DNA of 64,000 nt from Acinetobacter sp. ANC 3781. Its GTDB lineage: Bacteria; Pseudomonadota; Gammaproteobacteria; Pseudomonadales; Moraxellaceae. The stretch covers positions 41,911-105,910 of the forward strand of contig NZ_SJOH01000016.1 in assembly GCF_004331285.1 (NCBI RefSeq). The letters run 5' to 3'. Shown one piece after another: positions 25,638-33,238 of the stretch. How positions within the stretch are numbered: position 1 is the first letter of the stretch; each line of letters begins with the position of its first letter. The notes beneath the pieces are model-generated. The model was given only the letters and a program-made list of their open reading frames with translations. It made no database searches and was not told the DNA's origin. The position numbers were made by a program, and so were the translations under genes.

Positions 25638-25751
25638 TTATTTAACTTTTCTTAGGCAGTCGCGACACACCTTAATATCTTCATCATTTTCGGTATGATC
25701 AAACTCAGCAATACCATGACACCCAACGAAACATAAGATAAATCGGAGCAT
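25638..25751 (-). CDS. Cys-rich phage microprotein, 37 aa
   Basis: ATG 25751 has AAGGGGGG about 6 nt upstream. The product is MLRFILCFVGCHGIAEF then DHTENDEDIKVCRDCLRKVK. It has Cys7, Cys11-His12 and a C-terminal CRDC, so a small zinc-ribbon-like fold is possible. It is related in layout to the 33-aa protein at 24926-25027. Flanked by terminators at 25563-25588 and 25800-25836, it forms its own transcription unit. Confidence 0.65.
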   Translation of the reverse strand: MLRFILCFVGCHGIAEFDHTENDEDIKVCRDCLRKVK

Positions 25752-25799
25752 AAATTCCCCCCTTTAGGTATGTGGATTAACTTACTGTTGATGAAAATA

Positions 25800-25836
25800 A
25801 AAAGCCTACTTAATGCTGCTAATCAAGTGGGCTTTT
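25800..25836. terminator. Intrinsic terminator, both directions possible
   Basis: AAAAGCCTACTT pairs with AAGTGGGCTTTT (one G-U) across a 13-nt loop. Confidence 0.75.
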
Positions 25837-25945
25837 CAATTCACATTACATTGTTTTAATTGTTAAGTTTTTGGAATGACTAAAATATATCACTAAAAAT
25901 TCAAATGAAAAGTATAGTAAATACAATTGATATGTTTGGAGATGT

Positions 25946-26238
25946 TTAACTTAAGTTATTATTTATTAACAACTTGATTGGAAACCAATCAAATATGAAT
26001 TTTAATACCTCTGGAATATCATTAATTTTAAAATCATTGTCATATTTAGCTTTAACAAATTTAGATAAATTATCAAAATTTCGCTGATATTTTTCCGCCA
26101 TTTCATTAGCTGTTTTTATTTGGTCAGTAGCATCAGTGACAATTAGTAATAACCGTGATTATCTTTCCTTAGCTCTTCATTCTCTTGTGTTGTGGCCACC
26201 AATAGTGACCTTATCTCTTCCATAGAAAAAACAGTCAT
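25946..26238 (-). pseudogene. Coiled-coil phage protein with a frameshift
   Basis: ATG 26238 reads MTVFSMEEIRSLLVATTQEN then EELRKDN. After a frame change it continues RLLLIVTDATDQIKTANEMA then EKYQRNFDNLSKFVKAKYDN, and ends at 25946. The shift falls near 26144-26152. The helical, charged character suggests a coiled coil. Unshifted length would be about 97 aa. No family recognised. Confidence 0.55.
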
Positions 26239-26284
26239 GATAATAATCCATTATTTTTTAAAGAGCATAGCAATTCTAAGCATT

Positions 26285-26312
26285 AAAAAAGCCCACCTTT
26301 CGATGAGCTTTC
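26285..26312 (-). terminator. Intrinsic terminator
   Basis: On the minus strand AAGCTCATC pairs with GGTGGGCTT (G-U included), then TTTT. It ends the 41-aa membrane peptide gene. Confidence 0.75.
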
Positions 26313-26336
26313 TATACTAATTATATCAAGATAGAG

Positions 26337-26462
26337 CTAATAGGAGGTTTCAGCCCCCTCAGATAGTGTCTTCAGACTATCTAACTTTTCTTGTTGAGAA
26401 AGGTTATAAACATGGAAACCGGTAAAGAGTATAAGTGCTAATAGTACTCCGCTTAAAATCAT
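26337..26462 (-). CDS. Small membrane protein, 41 aa
   Basis: ATG 26462 follows AAAAGGA. The product has one N-terminal helix, MILSGVLLALILFTGFHVY, then a polar tail NLSQQEKLDSLKTLSEGAET. It could be an exported or anchored peptide; the size would fit a lysis-region accessory protein, but there is no direct evidence. A terminator follows within 25 bp. Confidence 0.55.
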   Translation of the reverse strand: MILSGVLLALILFTGFHVYNLSQQEKLDSLKTLSEGAETSY

Positions 26463-26497
26463 AATCCTTTTGTAATTCACTTAGGATTCATCTTGAT

Positions 26498-26720
26498 TTA
26501 AACATGGACCTTACTCATGTACATGCACGAACAGAATAATTCCGACTGCTTATATTCAACTTCTTCAGGAACATCGATATTGTAAAATTTAGCATCGGAT
26601 TCAGCCAGTTTTGGTGGGGTAATCCATTCTCCCGAATAAAAATGATGTAGCCACCCCTCTAAATCAAAACGTGACCAATCTACTGAATGTAAAATATGTT
26701 GCTTTGCTACTAGTACTCAT
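26498..26720 (-). pseudogene. Phage gene fragment with frameshift near its start
   Basis: ATG 26720 opens a short frame (MSTSSKATYFTFS) that soon stops. In another frame from about 26716 the peptide VLVAKQHILHSVDWSRFDL, EGWLHHFYSGEWITPPKLAE and EYKQSELFCSCMYMSKVHV runs to a stop at 26498. The second frame looks like real protein, so one indel near the start has broken the gene. No family recognised. Confidence 0.5.
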
Positions 26721-26722
26721 CG

Positions 26723-26808
26723 TTATAAATCCCCTACCATCTTCTCAATTTGCTGAACCGCTAAACCTGACTTCATTTTTTCTGTAAAACGTATTACCTG
26801 ATATGCGC
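26723..26808 (-). pseudogene. C-terminal stub of an upstream phage gene
   Basis: GAYQVIRFTEKMKSGLAVQQ then IEKMVGDL and a stop at 26723, two bases before the next ATG. The spacing is that of a phage operon. The gene has no start in the window; its 5' part is missing, and plus-strand phage sequence begins immediately at about 26810. This marks a rearrangement junction. Confidence 0.5.
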
Positions 26809-26824
26809 CTTGGTCACACTGTCT

Positions 26825-27046
26825 ATGGAGCAAGGTAAAGACCTCTTTGCTGAAAACCTTAAATCAGGTGAACTCGAAAAATTAACTTTAGAAAAATACG
26901 TTGCCAAGCCCTGGATCCACCAAAACTTTGATCGTAAACGTGCTTTTCAACGTCGCAAAGCCTTCGCGATTAGTATGCAAAGTTCACCTATTCCATTACA
27001 TGAACGTCGTGCGTATAAAAAACGCCTGGGGCTTAAGGGGAAATAA
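26825..27046 (+). CDS. Small basic phage protein, possibly 5'-truncated
   Basis: From ATG 26825 (a TTG at 26810 is also in frame) the product is MEQGKDLFAENLKSGELEKL, TLEKYVAKPWIHQNFDRKRA and a basic tail SSPIPLHERRAYKKRLGLKG. I do not know a domain name. The stop lies 1 bp before the ERF gene start, so the two formed an operon, consistent with an early recombination module. There is no ribosome binding site at either start, and the gene begins exactly at the junction with inverted sequence, so the 5' end may be lost. Confidence 0.5.
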   Translation: MEQGKDLFAENLKSGELEKLTLEKYVAKPWIHQNFDRKRAFQRRKAFAISMQSSPIPLHERRAYKKRLGLKGK

Positions 27047-27047
27047 C

Positions 27048-27362
27048 ATGACTAATTCTAATAATCAAATTCAAAATCCTGCAGAACACTCTTATCATGT
27101 TTTGCAGCAAATCCAACTGGAACTAAAAGCGCCTAAAAGCAAATGTAATTTGTTTGGTAATTATACCTATCGTAACTGTGAAGAGATATTTGAAGCAGTT
27201 AAGCCATTCCTGCCGAAATACCACTCCACACTGATCATTACTAACGAGGTACAGGAAGTTGGATCAGTAGTTGTGGTAACTGCAAATGTGATTTTCACTG
27301 ATTCCAATGGTAAAGAAACTGTAGGAAAAGGAAATACAGGTAATATCATTCAGATAAAATAA
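27048..27362 (+). CDS. ERF-family single-strand annealing protein, truncated
   Basis: ATG 27048 follows AAGGGG. The 104-aa product carries the ERF N-terminal signature: LQQIQLELKAPKSKCNLFG, then NYTYRNCEEIFEAVKPFLPK and VVVTANVIFTDSNGKE. Erf proteins anneal complementary single strands during phage recombination and are usually about 200 aa. This one stops after GKGNTGNIIQIK, so the C-terminal half is missing and function is doubtful. It marks the right end of the prophage relic. Confidence 0.7.
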   Translation: MTNSNNQIQNPAEHSYHVLQQIQLELKAPKSKCNLFGNYTYRNCEEIFEAVKPFLPKYHSTLIITNEVQEVGSVVVVTANVIFTDSNGKETVGKGNTGNIIQIK

Positions 27363-27547
27363 ATGCCTTGATACTTTTATGCCTCAATAAATCTATAAAA
27401 TATTGTTTTTAAATAACTATTATTAAAATATTTTTAATATGAAGTGCTGAATTATTCAGATACTACGTAGAATCATTGTATACTACCTTTTTCTTATGAA
27501 GTTTGGATGCATCAACATTGGATTGGGCATTCCTCAAGTGAATTTCG

Positions 27548-27916
27548 ATGAGTACCTTATTACTAATTACCTCTGCTCCAACCTCGATCTATGCCTGGCA
27601 TGCGCTAGGTCTGGCACAGGCCTTACACGCTAAGAACCAGACATTTCGTGTATTTTTCTATCAAGACGGTGTTTTTTTGGCGAACTCCTTACAGTGGGTT
27701 CCTGACGATCAACGTCATTTGACGAAAGAATGGCAAAAGTTAGCCATTCGCTTACCGGTTTGTGTGAGTGCTGCCTTGGCACGTGGTATTACAGATGTGG
27801 AAAATGCGAAACGACATCAAATTAGTCAACACAATCTTGCACCAGGCTTTGAATTGATTGGACTGGGTGAACTTGCCGATGCAGTGCAATCCGCACAACG
27901 TCTGATTCAATTCTAA
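27548..27916 (+). CDS. tusD: Sulfur relay protein TusD/DsrE
   Basis: A 122-aa DsrE-family protein. The N-terminus LLLITSAPTS is followed by FRVFFYQDGVF. The active cysteine is in RLPVCVSAALARGI (about residue 78). In the Tus system TusD accepts persulfide sulfur from TusA and passes it to TusE for 2-thiouridine modification of tRNA wobble positions. It is the first gene of tusDCB-tusE. The ribosome binding site is weak. An upstream TATACT near 27479 may be the -10 element. Confidence 0.9.
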   Translation: MSTLLLITSAPTSIYAWHALGLAQALHAKNQTFRVFFYQDGVFLANSLQWVPDDQRHLTKEWQKLAIRLPVCVSAALARGITDVENAKRHQISQHNLAPGFELIGLGELADAVQSAQRLIQF

Positions 27917-27959
27917 GGCGTTATTTTCAGGAATTTGTGGCTTTTAAAAGGTAAATTGT

Positions 27960-28310
27960 GTGAAATCTGTACTCGTTATTTTAACTCAAGCCAATCTTGC
28001 CAATTTACAAGTGCATGAAAGCTTGTCTGCCACGATGGTACTGGCGACTTTTGGTTGTGAAGTCAAAGTCTTGCTGCAAGATGCAGGCTTAAGTTTACTC
28101 AATTCAGAACTGCAATTTGAACAGCTTAAACATGCCTTTAAAATTGCCTCCAATATGGTCGACAGCTTTGAGTTTTACGATCTCACGCCTGTCTTGGTGG
28201 AAAAGAAACTCCAGAACTCACACTTCGTTGCTCAAGCTCAACAGGATATTGAATTTATTGAACTAAATAGTGAGTTTATTCAATTTTTTGATTTTGTGCT
28301 GTACTGGTAA
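27960..28310 (+). CDS. tusC: Sulfur relay protein TusC/DsrF
   Basis: A 116-aa DsrE/F-fold protein beginning at GTG 27960 with AAAAGG upstream. It reads MKSVLVILTQANLANLQVHE and then SATMVLATFGCEVKVLLQD. It forms the hexameric TusBCD complex in the cytosol with its two neighbours. It is the least conserved member, and here the call rests on order and fold-like N-terminus as much as on motifs. Confidence 0.85.
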   Translation: MKSVLVILTQANLANLQVHESLSATMVLATFGCEVKVLLQDAGLSLLNSELQFEQLKHAFKIASNMVDSFEFYDLTPVLVEKKLQNSHFVAQAQQDIEFIELNSEFIQFFDFVLYW

Positions 28311-28312
28311 AG

Positions 28313-28615
28313 ATGAAGAGTGAAATGATCATGTCAAATAAAAGCTTATATTTAGTGCAAAGTAATTTTTCAGCTACGCCATCGGTACTGGCAAAACTAG
28401 AACAACTTTACAGCCCTGAAGATACCGTTATTTTAATGGGTGAATCTGTATTGCAGTTTCAACAGCCTTTCTTGCAACAAGTGAATTGGGTGTATGTACT
28501 AGAGAACGATGCTGAAATTTTAGCGGGACAAAAGACAGAGAATATGAAAATTATTTCTTATGCCGAATTTGCCGATATTTGCCTGTCTCACACCCGCTGT
28601 ATACGTTTAAGTTAA
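28313..28615 (+). CDS. tusB: Sulfur relay protein TusB/DsrH
   Basis: Up to 100 aa. The core reads SLYLVQSNFSATPSVLAKLE, TVILMGESVLQF, and ISYAEFADICLSHTRCIRLS, matching the DsrH family in length and ending. ATG 28313 is listed, but ATG 28331 (MSNKSLYLV) is also possible and would give 94 aa. It sits 2 bp after tusC and 1 bp before the tusE region. It is the third subunit of the TusBCD sulfur carrier. Confidence 0.85.
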   Translation: MKSEMIMSNKSLYLVQSNFSATPSVLAKLEQLYSPEDTVILMGESVLQFQQPFLQQVNWVYVLENDAEILAGQKTENMKIISYAEFADICLSHTRCIRLS

Positions 28616-28628
28616 TGTGAGATTAATG

Positions 28629-28940
28629 ATGAATTTAGAACTCGATCAAGATGGTCACTTAGTCGATTACACCATTTGGAATGAAGCAATTGCGCAAGAA
28701 TTGGCAAATACTTTAACTTTAGAACTCACAGCATGGCATTTTGAAGTCCTGCATGCGGTACGTCAATTCTACCAACAGTTTGGTCATTCACCTGCGACGC
28801 GACCACTGATTAAATTTCTGATGAAAACAGTCAGTTCCGACATTAATAATGCTGTGTTACAAGACAAATTTAATACAGGTTTGGTGGCACGTCATTTAAG
28901 CCGTCTGGCAGGTATTCCAAAACCACCGAATTGTCTATAA
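28629..28940 (+). CDS. tusE: Sulfur transfer protein TusE/DsrC
   Basis: A 103-aa DsrC-family protein. The conserved swinging arm ends in PKPPNCL with the penultimate cysteine that carries the persulfide. The body has FGHSPATRPLIKFLMKT. It takes sulfur from TusBCD and delivers it to MnmA for s2U34 formation. The start is set at ATG 28629 because GAGA lies about 6 nt upstream; ATG 28626 or GTG 28617 are in frame. tusA and mnmA are not in this window. Confidence 0.92.
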   Translation: MNLELDQDGHLVDYTIWNEAIAQELANTLTLELTAWHFEVLHAVRQFYQQFGHSPATRPLIKFLMKTVSSDINNAVLQDKFNTGLVARHLSRLAGIPKPPNCL

Positions 28941-28957
28941 AGATGATTGATTCAGGT

Positions 28958-29440
28958 TTAAGACGGTATTTTATGCTGTTCTAAATAATTAAAATAATCT
29001 TGGGTCAATTCGGGTTTAACTTGCTTGGCATGAAGGGTTTCATTACATTCGGAACACACCAGTCGTGGTGTTATTTTATGACCGCAGCTTTTATGGGTAT
29101 ATTGCATCGGCTTTCCGAAGCCCTCATTCATCCATTCATCTGCCCAGTTGGCCATCGACATTAAAATCGGATAAAGCGCCAAACCCTTTTCAGTTAAACG
29201 ATATTCATAACGTTCTTGTCGTTGCACGTAAGGGGTTTTGACTAAAATATCATTTTCAACCAGACGTTTTAGACGATCTGACAGCACATGACGGGTTACA
29301 CCTAAATTTTGTTGAAAGGATTCAAAACGGCGTGTGCCCAAAAAGGCGTTCCTTAAAATCAGCAATGTCCAACGATCACCAATAACCGATAAGGTTCTGG
29401 CAATTGAACACGGCTGTTCTCCAATATCATCCCATTTCAT
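28958..29440 (-). CDS. HxlR family transcriptional regulator
   Basis: A 160-aa winged-helix protein of the HxlR family. It starts MKWDDIGEQPCSIARTLSVI, with GDRWTLLILRNAFLG and GVTRHVLSDRLKRLVEN as the HTH, and ends the domain with YRLTEKGLALYPIL. The C-terminal part adds SCGH and VCSEC cysteines, a possible zinc knuckle. The N-terminal Cys11 is at the position used for redox or electrophile sensing in relatives. It converges on tusE. The target gene is not obvious. Confidence 0.88.
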   Translation of the reverse strand: MKWDDIGEQPCSIARTLSVIGDRWTLLILRNAFLGTRRFESFQQNLGVTRHVLSDRLKRLVENDILVKTPYVQRQERYEYRLTEKGLALYPILMSMANWADEWMNEGFGKPMQYTHKSCGHKITPRLVCSECNETLHAKQVKPELTQDYFNYLEQHKIPS

Positions 29441-29546
29441 AAAGAAAAATCATCAACAAAAAGTTTAACCCAGAAAAGTTACCGCATTCATCTCAATATT
29501 GAAAGGCTTGTAATCTGAATCTACAAAATATGAAAACAAAAAAATT

Positions 29547-29566
29547 ATTATATTCAGCTTTTTAGA
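29547..29566. repeat. 20-bp dispersed direct repeat, copy 1
   Basis: ATTATATTCAGCTTTTTAGA occurs here and, without mismatch, at 35534-35553. Both copies are intergenic and upstream of minus-strand genes, but the distances differ. Function unknown. Confidence 0.7.
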
Positions 29567-29626
29567 ATGATCAGTTTAAGTTCATCATTCCCTATAGAAC
29601 CTGTTGTTTTATAGGTGATTGAATGA

Positions 29627-30538
29627 TTAAAAATGAATTTCATCCTGATTTTCTTCAATAATTTTTAGCCAGGCTCGGGTCGCAGGATTCATTGCAACCG
29701 TATTATTCCAGGCCATACTCAAGGTCCAATTGATATTAGGATTTTCCAATATACTGACATTATATTTTTCTTGATCCAGTTGTTCACAATAGGTTTTTGG
29801 TAGCAATGCGATTCCAACATCCGATTCCACCATTTTGGCAATAAAGTCCCATTGACTGCTTTTACACACCACCTTGGGTTCAAATCCGACATAGTGGGCT
29901 GCTTGTATAATCATATTATTTAAACTAAAGGTATCGGCATACAGTAGAAATGACTCTTCTTTCAGTTCAATTAAAGAAACTTTTTCTCTATTCTTCCATT
30001 GCGTATCTCTACGTGAAAGTAAACATAAAGGCGAATCAATAATCGGAATGCCACTTAAAATCGGTTTTAAATGCCCCAGTAAAATCCCGACATCTACTTT
30101 TTTTGCCAGAATGGCATCTTCAATACCTGTGGCACCAACCTCTAAAAAACTTAATTCAATATTAGGATATTGCTTGTGAAATTTGGCAATTAGGCTGCTA
30201 AGTAATGCCGATCCTACCGGTGGAAGTCCGATGGTTAATTTACCTTGTTTCAAATTTCGCACTTTAGCCACGGTTTCAAAAATACGCTGTTGCTCTTGCA
30301 ATATCACTAAAGCATGTTGGTAAATTTGCTCCCCCATATAAGTCAAAACGACATCGCGTTTTCGACCTGCTTCTCCCTTATAAAATAAAGGCACGCCAAT
30401 TTCTTGTTCTAAAGCATGAATTGCCTTACTGATGGTGGGCTGTGTGACACACATTTCTTCCGCTGTACGTGTGAAACTTTGCAGTTGCACAATTTTAACG
30501 AACATGCTCAAGCTCTTAATATCCACAAAACATTCCAT
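29627..30538 (-). CDS. LysR regulator of the cidAB/lrgAB-like pair
   Basis: A 303-aa LysR protein with HTH at about residues 15-70 (SFTRTAEEMCVTQPTISKAI, then LEQEIGVPLFYK) and a standard co-inducer domain. It is divergent from the lrgA-lrgB-like operon 85 bp away. In Gram-positives CidR has this position and responds to acetate or pyruvate; a parallel role is inferred. An in-frame GTG a few codons in is an alternative start. Confidence 0.87.
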   Translation of the reverse strand: MECFVDIKSLSMFVKIVQLQSFTRTAEEMCVTQPTISKAIHALEQEIGVPLFYKGEAGRKRDVVLTYMGEQIYQHALVILQEQQRIFETVAKVRNLKQGKLTIGLPPVGSALLSSLIAKFHKQYPNIELSFLEVGATGIEDAILAKKVDVGILLGHLKPILSGIPIIDSPLCLLSRRDTQWKNREKVSLIELKEESFLLYADTFSLNNMIIQAAHYVGFEPKVVCKSSQWDFIAKMVESDVGIALLPKTYCEQLDQEKYNVSILENPNINWTLSMAWNNTVAMNPATRAWLKIIEENQDEIHF

Positions 30539-30557
30539 TTAGGCATAATCTTTTTTT

Positions 30558-30571
30558 TATTATTCATAATA
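30558..30571. promoter_or_regulatory. Palindrome TATTAT-TC-ATAATA between LysR and lrgA-like genes
   Basis: A perfect 6-bp inverted repeat with a 2-nt centre in the divergent intergenic region. This is where LysR proteins normally bind. Direct evidence is only the symmetry and location. Confidence 0.4.
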
Positions 30572-30622
30572 TAGATAGTCGGTCAAATCTAAAATACGAC
30601 CAAGCTTTTATCTCTTGTTATT

Positions 30623-31063
30623 ATGTCTACCTCTTTACTCTCTCCCAAACTGCTGCATATTGCTCAAATCATTCTGCAATTGAGTTTTTTGGTCATCATT
30701 TGGTGGGTTGCTTCAGTTATACAGCACACACTCAATTTACCTGTATCCGCCGGTGTGATTGGTCTTTTATTGGTTTTATTAGCTTTGCTGAGCGGTCTAT
30801 TTAAATTGCAATGGATCAAAACAGGTTCAGATTTTATTTTGGGAGAACTGGTCTTATTATTTATTCCCTGCGTCGTCGGCATCATTAAATATAAAGAGCT
30901 GTTTTTAACCCAAGGCTGGCAACTTATTCTTGCGGTATTTATCGGCACGATTTGCGTAATGCTTGCAACGGCATATAGCGTCTATTTGGGTTTTAAACTA
31001 GAAGCGCGTTTAAAGCAAAAACATAAGCATCATTCTGATCCACTGCTAAAACAGGGAGAGTAA
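30623..31063 (+). CDS. CidA/LrgA family membrane protein
   Basis: A 146-aa protein with four hydrophobic helices. Diagnostic segments are LNLPVSAGVIGLLLVLLALL and the later FIPCVVGIIKYKELF. CidA/LrgA proteins are holin-like and, with the larger partner, control murein hydrolase export or pyruvate-linked membrane physiology. The next gene starts 1 bp after the stop. The charged tail KQKHKHHSDPLLKQ would be cytoplasmic. Whether it is the Cid or Lrg type cannot be told. Confidence 0.88.
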   Translation: MSTSLLSPKLLHIAQIILQLSFLVIIWWVASVIQHTLNLPVSAGVIGLLLVLLALLSGLFKLQWIKTGSDFILGELVLLFIPCVVGIIKYKELFLTQGWQLILAVFIGTICVMLATAYSVYLGFKLEARLKQKHKHHSDPLLKQGE

Positions 31064-31064
31064 G

Positions 31065-31757
31065 ATGAACCTGGTTGCTATTCTCTGCTTTATTATTACG
31101 TTAATTGGTTATGTGCTGAGTAAAAAATTGCATCAAAAATATCCCTATATGCTTTTAGCGCCTGGAATTTTTGTGCCTTTTATCATCATGGTGCTGATGG
31201 TCATTTTTAATGTCTCTTACGACACCTACATGATGGAAAATAAATGGATCATATGGATGCTTGGACCTGCAACCATTGCTTTTGCCATCCCTATTTATGA
31301 ATATCGCAAAGTCATTAAAGAACATGTGCTCTCGATTAGTTTGGGTATTGTGGTAGGAATGATTGCTGGTGTGATGAGCGCATTCTATTTGGCAAAGTTA
31401 TTCAGCTTTAATCAAGAAACCACTTATAGCTTAATGGCACGCTCTATTTCTACACCATTTGCCATGGAACTGACTTCAAATATTGGCGGTTCAGTTGAAC
31501 TGGTGATTTTATTCACCATGATTACCGGTATTGCCGGTGTTGCTATGGCTGATATGATTCTGCTTGCCTTAAAGCTAAATTCACGCTTTGCGCAAGGAGC
31601 AGCTTTGGGTAATTCAGCACATGGTTTTGGTACCAGTAAAGCCTTTATGCGTCATCGCGAAGAAGGCGTTGTTGCCTGTTTAACCATGGTACTTGCGGGG
31701 GTATTTATGGTGTTGTTGGGACCTGCGATTATTCGACTTATCGTGACTTATTTATAA
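31065..31757 (+). CDS. CidB/LrgB family membrane protein
   Basis: A 230-aa polytopic protein. Typical motifs are WMLGPATIAFAIPIYEYRK, then SISTPFAMELTSNIGG and AQGAALGNSAHGFGTSKAF. It works with the small CidA/LrgA protein, as shown by the near overlap of the two genes. The divergent LysR gene is the likely controller. The operon ends before a hairpin-like stretch GTGATTCTATATCACTGAATCAC around 31783-31805. Confidence 0.9.
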   Translation: MNLVAILCFIITLIGYVLSKKLHQKYPYMLLAPGIFVPFIIMVLMVIFNVSYDTYMMENKWIIWMLGPATIAFAIPIYEYRKVIKEHVLSISLGIVVGMIAGVMSAFYLAKLFSFNQETTYSLMARSISTPFAMELTSNIGGSVELVILFTMITGIAGVAMADMILLALKLNSRFAQGAALGNSAHGFGTSKAFMRHREEGVVACLTMVLAGVFMVLLGPAIIRLIVTYL

Positions 31758-31827
31758 TCATATACAGTTGAACCTCAAATCAGCGTGATTCTATATCACT
31801 GAATCACGCTGAATGAAGCAAAAATAT

Positions 31828-32583
31828 TTAAAGCCAAACCACAGGAAAATAAAAACCAAATACAGCCAGACTCAAAACACTCACAGCCTCGCAAATTTCA
31901 ATACTTGCTCCGACTGTATCACCAGTAATGCCACCAATCCGCTGGATAAATTTATGCCGTAAATATATTAAGGTTCCTATAAATATCATTGCAGTCAAAA
32001 CACCCACCCATGCAAAATATGCAGATGCAACCAAACACAAGGCAGATATGATTACTGAACCCGTTTTAGGAATAAATTCAGCAATTGAAGATCCTAAACC
32101 TTTTTCACGCACGTATTGAGTAGTCAAAAATAAAAATAGTGGTGCTAAACGACCCAATATCGGAAATAAAAACAGGGCTGAATAGAGTTGTTTTTCTAAT
32201 AATACATATAGTGCTGACCATTTAATTAAGCACAGAATAATTAAACTTAAAACCCCAATTGGCCCGCAACTAGGGTCTTTCATGATTTTTAAAGTGCGCT
32301 CTTTATCACCAAAACCACCGACCCAGGCATCTGCAGTATCGGCTAGACCATCCAGGTGTAAACCACCCGTCAACCAAATCCAGACCACTAAAATCAAACT
32401 GCTTAGCAAGATCACCGGCAATGCATGCAGCACCGTGGCGATGGCAAATAAAATTGTACCAATCATCAAACCAATCAATGGATAAAACAGTAAAGATTGA
32501 CCATTTTGCTGTTTGCTCGGCATTTCTTTCAATTGAACCGGAAATGTCGTTAAAAACTGCAAAGCGATAAAAAATGCTGTCAT
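31828..32583 (-). CDS. cobS: Adenosylcobinamide-GDP ribazoletransferase
   Basis: A 251-aa membrane enzyme. Signatures are FYPLIGLMIG, GGLHLDGLADTADAWVGG with the acidic metal site, and later GGITGDTVGAS. It joins alpha-ribazole (or its phosphate) to AdoCbi-GDP to finish cobalamin. Its start overlaps the stop of the cobC-like gene by 1 bp (TAATG). It is the last gene of the operon. Confidence 0.93.
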   Translation of the reverse strand: MTAFFIALQFLTTFPVQLKEMPSKQQNGQSLLFYPLIGLMIGTILFAIATVLHALPVILLSSLILVVWIWLTGGLHLDGLADTADAWVGGFGDKERTLKIMKDPSCGPIGVLSLIILCLIKWSALYVLLEKQLYSALFLFPILGRLAPLFLFLTTQYVREKGLGSSIAEFIPKTGSVIISALCLVASAYFAWVGVLTAMIFIGTLIYLRHKFIQRIGGITGDTVGASIEICEAVSVLSLAVFGFYFPVVWL

Positions 32584-33209
32584 TACGGCAATTCCTTGAG
32601 CAAATGGATTGAAGCATCTTCATGAATTGCAAAGGAATTGAGTTGCCCCAATTCTGCTGTCATTTTTAAAATATCATCCACTGAATGATTTAAAGCGATA
32701 CATTTTAAAAGTTTAATCACACCGCCATGCGTCACTACTAAAGCATGCTGCCAACCATTTTCCAGCATCTGTCGTTGCATTTTTTCAAGACTATTAAAAA
32801 TACGTTGATAAAAATCCTGCATGTTTTCTGCATTGGGTGGGGTAAATTGAGTCGGTTGTTGCCAAAAATTTGCCAGTAATTCAGGTTCATTTTCATAAAT
32901 GACTTGGGTCGATATGCCTTCCCATTCACCAAAATGCATTTCTTGCAAACCTGCATCGTAAAAGAGAGGTCGTTGCTTTTGATCCGCGACCGATTCTGCA
33001 AATAAACGACAGCGTTTTAAGGGCGAAGTAAAGATCACATCCCATTGCAGCGGTTTATGCATAGAATCGGGGTTAATAGCATGCCAAGACTGATCTATGG
33101 TTTGCTGCATCTGCGACCAACCCAACTCGGTTAAATCGTCATCTGTAGAACCGCGCAAGGTATGACTTAAAGTCGTTTCACCATGGCGAAGCAGATCAAT
33201 CTTGAACAT
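32583..33209 (-). CDS. cobC: Histidine phosphatase, alpha-ribazole phosphatase (CobC-like)
   Basis: A 208-aa phosphatase with LLRHGETTLS at the N-terminus and VVTHGGVIKLL as the second catalytic motif, both intact. By position between cobS and cobT it should dephosphorylate alpha-ribazole 5'-phosphate or cobalamin phosphate. The start ATG 33209 (MFKIDLLRHG) is preferred over a TTG two codons upstream, because AGGA lies 8 nt before it. Confidence 0.82.
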   Translation of the reverse strand: MFKIDLLRHGETTLSHTLRGSTDDDLTELGWSQMQQTIDQSWHAINPDSMHKPLQWDVIFTSPLKRCRLFAESVADQKQRPLFYDAGLQEMHFGEWEGISTQVIYENEPELLANFWQQPTQFTPPNAENMQDFYQRIFNSLEKMQRQMLENGWQHALVVTHGGVIKLLKCIALNHSVDDILKMTAELGQLNSFAIHEDASIHLLKELP

Positions 33210-33238
33210 GTTCAATATCCTGTTGAATCCTCTTAGGA

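Larger units (their letters stand above)
21235..27362. mobile_element. Decayed prophage remnant
   Basis: About 6 kb of small, mostly minus-strand genes that differ in style from the flanks: a truncated holin-like gene, an HK97-gp10-like fragment, an HExxH phage protein, microproteins, and at the right end a plus-strand truncated ERF recombinase gene. Frameshifts and truncations are frequent. No integrase, terminase, capsid or tail operon remains, and I could not see att repeats. The exact ends are uncertain; the left end abuts the amidohydrolase relic and the right end lies before the tus operon. Confidence 0.75.

Noticed and set aside
26901..27362. Longer frame running into the ERF-like gene from 26901
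   Set aside because: It overlaps the upstream coding frame and lacks an SD; the ERF-like protein starts at ATG 27048 with AAGGGG.
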